A DNA stretch of 7,664 nucleotides from an uncultured Erythrobacteraceae bacterium (GTDB lineage: Bacteria > Pseudomonadota > Alphaproteobacteria > Sphingomonadales > Sphingomonadaceae). The DNA lies in assembly GCA_950071875.1 (NCBI GenBank), contig CATMNW010000108.1:1-7664 (forward strand). Reading direction: 5' to 3'. The translations under genes and the position numbers were made by a program. Below the pieces are notes generated by a model, which saw only the letters and a program-made list of their open reading frames with translations, was not told the origin of the DNA and made no database searches. This document shows, piece by piece, positions 1 through 4,785 of the stretch (positions are counted from its first letter, which is position 1; every line of letters begins with the position of its first letter).

Positions 1-71
1 TCATCATAAGCAATGAAATAATAGAAAAAGCAAGGTTATCTGTTGAAAGAATGATTGCAATTGGCAGATAA
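1..71 (+). CDS. 3' end of an unidentified gene, possibly quinolinate synthase (partial)
   Basis: An open frame enters from the left edge (first full codon at base 3) and stops at a TAA at 69-71. The 22 visible residues end in ARLSVERMIAIGR. That resembles the C-terminal helix of quinolinate synthase NadA, which in many alphaproteobacteria ends in a similar K/R-A-x-x-x-x-x-R-M-x-x-I-G pattern. Codons are AT-rich (ATA, AAA, TTA, AGA), quite unlike the genes to the right, so this piece comes from low-GC DNA. The match is short and from memory, so the identity is only a guess. It could also be a chance open frame. Confidence 0.3.
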   Translation, partial: IISNEIIEKARLSVERMIAIGR

Positions 72-162
72 AATAAGTGGCTCAAATCAGAATAAATAAA
101 AATTTTATAAATTTAATTCGTTTTAAATTTAATATAAACTATTTTTAAAAATTCAAATTTTG
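72..162. other. AT-rich non-coding segment
   Basis: This stretch is almost entirely A and T (12 G+C in 72-120 and 2 in 121-160) and contains no plausible coding frame. It looks like an intergenic region of a low-GC genome that follows the partial gene at 1-71. It adjoins GC-rich coding DNA with no gradual change of composition. Confidence 0.6.
108..131. repeat. AT-only inverted repeat, possible terminator hairpin of the left-hand gene
   Basis: Bases 108-116 (TAAATTTAA) pair perfectly with 123-131 (TTAAATTTA) around a 6-base loop, TTCGTT. The stem has no G-C pairs, so it would be weak, but it lies 37 bases after the TAA at 71. Low-GC genomes can use such AT-rich hairpins near gene ends. No clean T tract follows directly, so a terminator role is inference. 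Confidence 0.35.
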
Positions 163-175
163 GATGCATCAACGT
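150..175. other. Sharp composition junction (chimera or breakpoint)
   Basis: Composition switches from about 20% G+C on the left to about 65% on the right within roughly 20 bases. The minus-strand glycosyltransferase frame runs across it and picks up AT-rich codons and a TGA at 153-155 straight away. The 8-bp palindrome GATGCATC (163-170) lies at the switch. No terminal inverted repeat, target duplication or integrase is visible, although only about 160 bases of the left partner are present. It is either an assembly or library chimera, or a genuine recombination breakpoint. Confidence 0.75.
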
Positions 176-830
176 CTCGCAAGGATCCCTCGCCCCCGCC
201 GCCCGCGATCACGAGAACAATCTCCTGCTCGGGATCGAGACCGAGCCTTTCGCGGGCTACGTTCCTGTCCAACGATTGCGAACAATCGATACCGACGCCG
301 CTGGCATAGTGGGTCTTCTGCCGCAGCTTCGCCGGGCGGTCCGATTGTTCCAGGCATTCCGCAAAAGGCGCCAGCAAACCCACTGCGCTTTCATAAGCTG
401 CTATATGGCCTGCATCCGACCTTTCGCCATGCTGGAGCACGGCGACATGCGGAACAGAGCACAGGCGCGCCAATTGCCCCAGTTCAGCCGAAACATCCGT
501 CACGAACAATGCAGGCTTCGCTTCGGCGAACCATTGCGCAACCGTAGCGAATGCAGTGGTGATGGATGGCCAGCCAAGCGGCGCGCAATGCACCGTTTCC
601 GGCATCGGCAGCGATGCCATTGCGGGTGCTTCATCACCACCGGGTTCGAACAACGACGGAATCGTCAAAACTTCGATCCGTTCGTCGAGTTCGGGGAAGA
701 TGTCCGATCGCGCGCAGAACAGGGTGACATCGCGCCGCCCTGCCAGTTCATTGGCGATAGATGCCGCTCGTTCGGCGTGACCGCGTCCCTGGTGATGGAC
801 GAAATATCCGATGGGGCCGTCCTTGCTCAT
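153..830 (-). pseudogene. MurG-like (GT-B fold) glycosyltransferase, truncated at its C-terminus
   Basis: The 225-residue frame starts at the ATG at 828-830. A longer frame reaching back to base 1001 exists, but this ATG overlaps the stop of the upstream gene (ATGA) and follows AGGAAGGA by 7 bases. Residues 7-24 carry the G-Y-F-V-H-H-Q-G-R-G-H-A-E-R pattern, the nucleotide-sugar transferase signature of MurG-like enzymes at the first beta-alpha unit. The N-terminal acceptor domain appears complete. Around residues 205-216 the chain reaches VLVIAGGGGEGS, which is where the C-terminal donor-binding domain of this fold begins. It then enters the AT-rich DNA and stops. Family members usually have 330-400 residues, so more than 100 are missing and this copy should be inactive if the sequence is real. 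Coupling to sucrose-phosphate synthase suggests a sugar-transfer step in the same pathway, with unknown substrate. Confidence 0.75.
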
Positions 831-2890
831 GCCGGGATCCTTCCTGCTTCGCGCGTTCGCACCGTGCGGGCGCGATGGTGGGCCAGAATGCCTTCCAGCG
901 CTCCCGATGCGTTCCCCCGACGGGCACGATAAACATTCGGGCGCTGGGCGAGCGAAGCCACTTCCCTTGCGTGATTGGCGACCAGTATCGCGTTCTCGCA
1001 ATCGGTCAGCATGTCGATATCGTTGCCGCTATCCCCGGCCGCGAAAACATGCGTGGAAGGCAGGCCGAAACGGTTTGCGATATAGCGCATGGCGGCGGCT
1101 TTCCCCGCATTGGGCGGCAATATGTCCAGCAGCCGGTCGTGGCTGAACACCACCCTTGCCGCCGTTCCCGCATCGCGCAGCTGGCGCACGATCCCGGTGA
1201 CGCAACCGGCAGTCTGCACGAAGTAACTACGCTTGTGCCGACGCTGTTCGTAGGACGGCTGGCTGACGAGATCGGGGTGCCCGGCAAGGATGCTGTCAAT
1301 CAGGGGTGCATCCCAACCTTCGTCAAGACTGCGCGAAAATTCCTCGTCAGCCGCCAATTCGCCGTTTTGGTTCAGGTAAATCTCGGTTCCCACCGATGTA
1401 ATCCAGGCAAGGGGCACCGGCAGGCCCCAGTCGCGCACCAGACGGCGCGCTTCGACGATCGATCGACCGGTCGCGAGAACGAAACCGAAATCGCTTTGGC
1501 GCTGCAGGAACCGGCCGAAACGCTGGATGCCCTGCGCACATCCGGTAAGCGTATTGTCGAGATCGCTGACGAGGATCTGCGACGGGCGCCTTACGGGCTC
1601 GGCTTTGGACAGGCATTCGGCTGCGAGTGCCACGAAACCGGCAGCATATTTATCCCAGTTCATTCCAACGCTGTTGTCCTGCGCATTGCGCGAACAGCGG
1701 TTCCAGAACCGCCCGTCGGTCACCAGCCGTTCGATCGCCGTGGCGATTTCTGCAGTGTCGCCGGGGTCGACGAGAAGTCCGTGTTCCAGTTCGCCGACGA
1801 TATCCTGTGGCCCGCCCACCTTGGTCGCGACGACCGGGAGGCCGTGCGCGGCGGCCTCCACCAGTGTCAGGCCGTAAGGTTCCATCAGCGCCGGGTTCAC
1901 GAATACTCCGCGGGTCCGGGCCGCAAGTTCGTAAAGCGCCTGCACCTGCGCTCGCGTATGGGATTTGGGATAGGCAACGCTGCCGTACAGATCGTGTCGG
2001 TCGATCCGTTCGACCAGCTCGCGCTGGACCTGCTGCTGTTCCGCATTTCCGGAATGAAGACCCTCGCGCAGTCCGGCCAGTATCACCAGATTGGCTCGAT
2101 CCCGCAGGGCTGCCGATCCGGCGAATGCATCGACCAGTGCGATGAGGTTCTTCTTGTGGACCGGACGGGCGATGGCGAGGATGATTGGCTTGGTCGGATC
2201 GCGCAGGAACGGTGCGATCAGGTCGGTGGCCGCAGATAGGGACGTTGCGCCCCGCCCGCGGTCGATACCCGGCACCAGGCGGTTGATCTTGCCCACGCGC
2301 GCAGATGGATAGGCTGCCAACTGCCGCTCGCATTCGTCGCGGGACGATCCGACCACGGCCCGCGCCTGCGCGATGGCGCGATCTTCCTCGGCTATCCGGG
2401 CTTCGATCGCGTCCGAACGGTCGGCCATCGCGGCGCGTTTGTCGACGCCCAGCGAATGGGCCGTGTAGACGAAAGGGATACCCAGCGCTTTTTCGACCGC
2501 AATCGCCACATCGGCAGCGTCGGCGAAATGGGCGTGGATCAAGTCCGGCAAGGTCTCGCGGGACTTGAACTCCGCGATCAGGGCATCGGTAAATGCCTCG
2601 CGGTCCTCCCGCAACGCATCCTTGGTCAGGTATCGGCTGTTGCCGCTGTCCACTCGCGTGACGCGGAGCTTGGGGTTGATCCACTCTTCCGCCTGCGCAT
2701 GGACCGAACCGAGGTCCGGATCGTCGAACCGCCGCGTCACGATTTCGGCGAACCGGACATCGTCGCGCCGGGAAAGCGCTTCCATCTCGCCCAGGATATA
2801 GGTGATGTGGCCGCCCGTATCCTCGGTTAGGCCGTAACGGACCGGTTCGGCCTTGAGGCAGCCGCCAAGCGCCAGCGAAACGATGTGCAA
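827..2890 (-). CDS. Bifunctional sucrose-phosphate synthase/sucrose-6-phosphate phosphatase
   Basis: This 687-residue cytoplasmic enzyme should join UDP-glucose and fructose-6-phosphate into sucrose-6-phosphate and then remove the phosphate. Residues 1-430 are a GT4-type glycosyltransferase: EDTGGHITY (23-31) at the acceptor side, HAHFADAA (119-126), YTAHSLG (142-148), the phosphate-contacting RPVHKKN (242-248) and NPALMEPYGLTLVEAA (332-347), the sucrose-phosphate synthase form of the E-x7-E motif. Residues 438-670 are a HAD-IIB phosphatase: DLDNTLTG (443-450) with both aspartates, TGR (474-476), candidate lysines at 553 and 597, and AGDSGND (618-624). Both halves look catalytically intact. 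The start is TTG, chosen because MHIVSLALGG matches the usual N-terminus and AAGGGGA lies 6 bases before it. The stop overlaps the next gene by four bases. Sucrose is a known bacterial osmolyte, so osmotic or desiccation protection is the likely role. A related product such as mannosylfructose is possible but less likely. Confidence 0.88.
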   Translation of the reverse strand: MHIVSLALGGCLKAEPVRYGLTEDTGGHITYILGEMEALSRRDDVRFAEIVTRRFDDPDLGSVHAQAEEWINPKLRVTRVDSGNSRYLTKDALREDREAFTDALIAEFKSRETLPDLIHAHFADAADVAIAVEKALGIPFVYTAHSLGVDKRAAMADRSDAIEARIAEEDRAIAQARAVVGSSRDECERQLAAYPSARVGKINRLVPGIDRGRGATSLSAATDLIAPFLRDPTKPIILAIARPVHKKNLIALVDAFAGSAALRDRANLVILAGLREGLHSGNAEQQQVQRELVERIDRHDLYGSVAYPKSHTRAQVQALYELAARTRGVFVNPALMEPYGLTLVEAAAHGLPVVATKVGGPQDIVGELEHGLLVDPGDTAEIATAIERLVTDGRFWNRCSRNAQDNSVGMNWDKYAAGFVALAAECLSKAEPVRRPSQILVSDLDNTLTGCAQGIQRFGRFLQRQSDFGFVLATGRSIVEARRLVRDWGLPVPLAWITSVGTEIYLNQNGELAADEEFSRSLDEGWDAPLIDSILAGHPDLVSQPSYEQRRHKRSYFVQTAGCVTGIVRQLRDAGTAARVVFSHDRLLDILPPNAGKAAAMRYIANRFGLPSTHVFAAGDSGNDIDMLTDCENAILVANHAREVASLAQRPNVYRARRGNASGALEGILAHHRARTVRTREAGRIPA
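838..845 (-). promoter_or_regulatory. Ribosome binding site fixing the glycosyltransferase start
   Basis: On the minus strand AGGAAGGA lies 7 bases before the ATG at 830. It sits inside the end of the sucrose-phosphate synthase gene. Together with the ATGA overlap it supports this internal start over the frame extended upstream. Confidence 0.7.
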
Positions 2891-2896
2891 CAGGTG

Positions 2897-2903
2897 TCCC
2901 CTT
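2897..2903 (-). promoter_or_regulatory. Ribosome binding site supporting a TTG start
   Basis: Minus-strand AAGGGGA lies 6 bases before the TTG at 2890-2888 of the sucrose-phosphate synthase gene. Because the start codon is weak, this site is the main nucleotide evidence for the start, along with the family-like first residues. Confidence 0.55.
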
Positions 2904-2949
2904 GGTGGTTCACACTGTCGAATGATGCAAAGCGCAAGGCGGCGCCCTT

Positions 2950-2965
2950 ACCAACCAATGTTGGT
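2950..2965. promoter_or_regulatory. Inverted repeat, possible operator upstream of the sucrose gene
   Basis: ACCAAC (2950-2955) and GTTGGT (2960-2965) are perfect inverted arms separated by CAAT. The centre is about 68 bases before the TTG start, a position suited to a repressor or activator site. I do not recognise the regulator, and no convincing -35/-10 pair can be assigned nearby. A 6-bp repeat of this kind can occur by chance. Confidence 0.35.
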
Positions 2966-3061
2966 CGCGGTGCTATTGTGGCAGGAGCGGTGAAAGCCAG
3001 GGTATGTCGGCCAGCGCAACGGGCCGAAACACAGGCTTGCGATCAATTGCCGATCGGTGCC

Positions 3062-3086
3062 GTGTTCCGACCCTGTTCCGGAACAC
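3062..3086. promoter_or_regulatory. LexA-like direct repeat overlapping a perfect palindrome
   Basis: GTTC (3064-3067) and GTTC (3075-3078) are separated by exactly 7 bases. GTTC-N7-GTTC is the described LexA (SOS) box of alphaproteobacteria. The same segment contains the perfect 12-base palindrome TGTTCCGGAACA (3074-3085). An 8-bp hairpin can also form between GTGTTCCG (3062-3069) and CGGAACAC (3079-3086). The segment begins 36 bases after the PepSY stop, and the GTTC repeat lies about 175-190 bases before the sucrose gene start. A short second stem, CGCGA/TCGCG, lies at 3102-3116. Neither hairpin is followed by a T run on the minus strand, so an ordinary terminator is not supported. A regulatory site is inferred. 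Confidence 0.4.
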
Positions 3087-3121
3087 ATATCCCAGCTCCG
3101 GCGCGATACTGTCGCGTGCCC

Positions 3122-3448
3122 CTACCCCTTGAAGCCCTTGGCGCGGAAGATCTCCTGCCCGCGCCGGAAAACGACCAGTTTTTCGAGCGTTACGGGGTGG
3201 AAGAAGGCTTCGACCGACTGGCCCTGCTTGGTGTGAGCGTAGACTTCGTAGCAGTCGCCCTGCACCTGCATTTTCAGCAGTTTCCACTCTTCCAGCCAGA
3301 CCTGCTTCTTCAGCTTGGAGATTTTCTGCCATTTCTCCTGCGGCCCGGCATTGCATTTGACATCGCCATCGGCACTGGCCGGCGATCCCATGCCCACGCA
3401 CAAGACTGCGGCGGCAAGAAGGGGCCATGATTTCAATGTGGTGCGCAT
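3122..3448 (-). CDS. Small secreted PepSY-domain protein
   Basis: This 108-residue protein has a signal peptide: Arg2 and Lys6, a hydrophobic core at about 8-20, and SPASA before Asp27 as a fitting cleavage site. The mature 82-residue chain is predicted to be periplasmic. It resembles a single PepSY unit, with a charged helix (about 38-60) followed by GDCYEVYAHTKQGQSVEAFFHP (64-85) and TLEKL, the strand pattern of the PepSY_2 type. Mature cysteines are Cys32 and Cys66, which could form a disulfide. PepSY domains occur in peptidase propeptides and in membrane reductases linked to siderophore use; here the context favours the latter. The ATG lies 16 bases inside the upstream membrane-protein gene, and AAAGGAG (3460-3466) precedes it by 11 bases. 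It is the last gene of the iron operon. Its biochemical function is not known. Confidence 0.75.
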   Translation of the reverse strand: MRTTLKSWPLLAAAVLCVGMGSPASADGDVKCNAGPQEKWQKISKLKKQVWLEEWKLLKMQVQGDCYEVYAHTKQGQSVEAFFHPVTLEKLVVFRRGQEIFRAKGFKG

Positions 3449-4032
3449 GGACGTGTCTGCTCCTTTACTGGATTACTTCGCCGGACCGCGATCAGTCGCA
3501 ATAGCCAGACCGCGAATAGCGGGGCGAGATGAACGAGTGCTGGCAGCCAGTCCCAGCCGATCAGCAACCAATGGCCGATGGCGAGGATAAAGGCCGGATA
3601 AACCAGGCGTTGCAGCCGTTTCCACCGAGAGCCGAGCGATCGCATAGCGCGATCCGTACTGATCGCAGCGGGTACGAGAAGCGCCGCGAATGCGAGCCAT
3701 CCGGTCCAGATCGCCGGAATGGCCATTTCTTCCACCATCGCGGAAATCAGCCGCATATCGAGGACATAGAAAACGAGATGGAGCAGAGCATAAAGAAATG
3801 CTGCCACGCCGAGATTGCGGCGGATCGACAGCCAGCCGCGCAGCAATCGGTTGGAACCGAAAGTGTCGATCAGCGGGCCGGGCAACAGCGCTGCGATCAT
3901 CAGGCGTAGCGACCATTCGCCGGTGGGGTGATAAAGCTCCAACGCCAGCGCCTCGCCGCTCAGGTAGCGTTCCACCATGAGCATGGCAGGAAAGGCCAGC
4001 AGCAGCCACAGGACGGCGCGCGGCCAGTGCAT
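3433..4032 (-). CDS. MsrQ/ferric-reductase-like heme membrane protein
   Basis: This 199-residue inner-membrane protein has about five to six hydrophobic segments (roughly 7-22, 42-58, 74-92, 105-123, 143-160, 166-183) and a basic tail. It resembles the ferric-reductase-like transmembrane family that includes MsrQ/YedZ: HPTGEWSLRLMIAALLPGP (35-53) and RRNLGVAAFLYALLHLVFY (71-89) are characteristic, and length matches MsrQ (about 200). Candidate heme ligands are His85 and His154. The His usually found in the family's LH-x-x-V-Y motif is Gln141 here, 13 residues before His154. No msrP lies next to it; it sits instead between piuC and a PepSY gene, so reduction of a ferric siderophore is more plausible than methionine sulfoxide repair. 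The start chosen is the ATG at 4032, which shares one base with the piuC stop (TGATG). A TTG at 4047 would add five residues and has no clear ribosome binding site. Confidence 0.72.
   Translation of the reverse strand: MHWPRAVLWLLLAFPAMLMVERYLSGEALALELYHPTGEWSLRLMIAALLPGPLIDTFGSNRLLRGWLSIRRNLGVAAFLYALLHLVFYVLDMRLISAMVEEMAIPAIWTGWLAFAALLVPAAISTDRAMRSLGSRWKRLQRLVYPAFILAIGHWLLIGWDWLPALVHLAPLFAVWLLRLIAVRRSNPVKEQTRPCAPH
3460..3466 (-). promoter_or_regulatory. Ribosome binding site of the PepSY gene
   Basis: Minus-strand AAAGGAG lies 11 bases before the ATG at 3448, inside the last codons of the upstream membrane-protein gene. Spacing is slightly long, but the match is strong and confirms that the PepSY gene is a separate, overlapping frame. 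Confidence 0.55.
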
Positions 4033-4715
4033 CAGGGTTTCGCCCAACGCCGCAGCAGGTTGTGGTAGACATGGATCAGGCGGTTGATCTCCGGATCGTC
4101 CTTCGCCCGTTCCGGCGTCAGAGCACGGATCGACTGGTCGAGATCGTAGAGTAACGCACGTGCAGACGTGTCTGCCACGGCGCTCTGTATCCAGGAGATT
4201 GCGCAGATTCGCTGACCCCGCGTTACGGGAGCGACCTGGTGCAAGCTCGACGAGGGATACAGCACCATATCGCCGGCAGCCAGCTTGATCGCCTGCGCCC
4301 CGAACTGCTCCTCGATGATAAGTTCTCCACCATCGTAGCTATCGGCCTCCGACAGGAAGAGCGTTGCCGAGATATCGCTGCGAATGGTCAGGTCCGCCTC
4401 CGGAAGCCGCATGAGAGCTGCATCCGAATGGGTGCCGTAATGTCCGCCGTTCTGATAGAGATTGAACACCGGAGGCCAGATTTTCTCGGCCAGCGAGGCG
4501 GACACGAATTCCGGGTGATTGCCCAGCTTCCGCAGGATGGAATTGCCCAGCTCCTGCGCCAGTCCATCCGACCTGCCAAGCTGCAGATTCTGCTTTACCG
4601 ATATCGACCGCGTTCCTGCAGTGCCGGCACCATCCTGCCAGTCCGCTGCGGCAAGACGGTCGCGAAAACTGGCGACTTCATCCTTGTCGAGGACGTTTTC
4701 GAGGATAATCAGCAT
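4032..4715 (-). CDS. piuC: PiuC/YbiX-type PKHD Fe(II)/2-oxoglutarate-dependent hydroxylase
   Basis: This 227-residue cytoplasmic protein has the full length of the family (about 225). The iron-binding triad H-x-D...H is visible as His96 and Asp98 in YGTHSDAALM and His159 in SSSLHQVAPVTRGQR. Arg169, ten residues after the second His, is the expected 2-oxoglutarate ligand. RSDISATLFLSEADSYDGGE (112-131) and the C-terminal DLDQSIRAL are also typical. PiuC homologues are usually encoded beside catecholate siderophore receptors (Fiu in E. coli, PiuA in Pseudomonas) and are repressed by iron. The substrate is unproven; hydroxylation linked to siderophore handling is the common suggestion. It lies 70 bases after the receptor gene, with a hairpin between them, and is coupled to the following membrane-protein gene by TGATG. 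The ribosome binding site before its ATG is weak. Confidence 0.93.
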   Translation of the reverse strand: MLIILENVLDKDEVASFRDRLAAADWQDGAGTAGTRSISVKQNLQLGRSDGLAQELGNSILRKLGNHPEFVSASLAEKIWPPVFNLYQNGGHYGTHSDAALMRLPEADLTIRSDISATLFLSEADSYDGGELIIEEQFGAQAIKLAAGDMVLYPSSSLHQVAPVTRGQRICAISWIQSAVADTSARALLYDLDQSIRALTPERAKDDPEINRLIHVYHNLLRRWAKP

Positions 4716-4743
4716 GGCAGGACTTCATCGGTTGGCTTGAGGG

Positions 4744-4780
4744 TGCAGGGGATGCAGGCACCCGGCCCGCACCCCCTGCA
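4744..4780 (-). other. Strong hairpin between receptor and piuC
   Basis: On the minus strand TGCAGGGGGTGC pairs with GCATCCCCTGCA over 12 positions, with a single mismatch in DNA terms that is a G.U wobble only in the minus-strand RNA. The loop is 13 bases. The hairpin starts 5 bases after the receptor's TGA and ends 28 bases before the piuC ATG. No T run follows, so it is not an ordinary intrinsic terminator. A role in protecting the 3' end of the receptor mRNA, or in lowering read-through into piuC, is inferred. Confidence 0.6.
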
Positions 4781-4785
4781 TCATG

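Noticed and set aside
1..162. Insertion sequence or prophage end at the left edge
   Set aside because: No terminal inverted repeat, target duplication, integrase or transposase fragment is visible in the 160 bases available.
831..1001. N-terminal extension of the glycosyltransferase to base 1001
   Set aside because: The extra 57 residues are arginine- and proline-rich shadow sequence of the sucrose-phosphate synthase. The ATG at 830 has the ATGA overlap, a good ribosome site and the family-like start.
761..2239. Long plus-strand open frame (492 codons) opposite the sucrose-phosphate synthase gene
   Set aside because: It is antisense to a gene with complete family motifs. Its product shows no recognisable domain, and such frames are common in GC-rich DNA.
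3062..3116. Rho-independent terminator after the PepSY gene
   Set aside because: Two stems can form, but neither is followed by a T run in the direction of transcription, so I kept the first only as a regulatory candidate.
2885..3430. Plus-strand open frame across the spacer and PepSY gene
   Set aside because: It is antisense to the PepSY gene, which has a signal peptide and ribosome site. The predicted product has no recognisable features.
4033..4047. TTG start giving the MsrQ-like protein five extra residues
   Set aside because: No ribosome site supports it, and the ATG at 4032 gives the TGATG coupling and a better-fitting first membrane segment.
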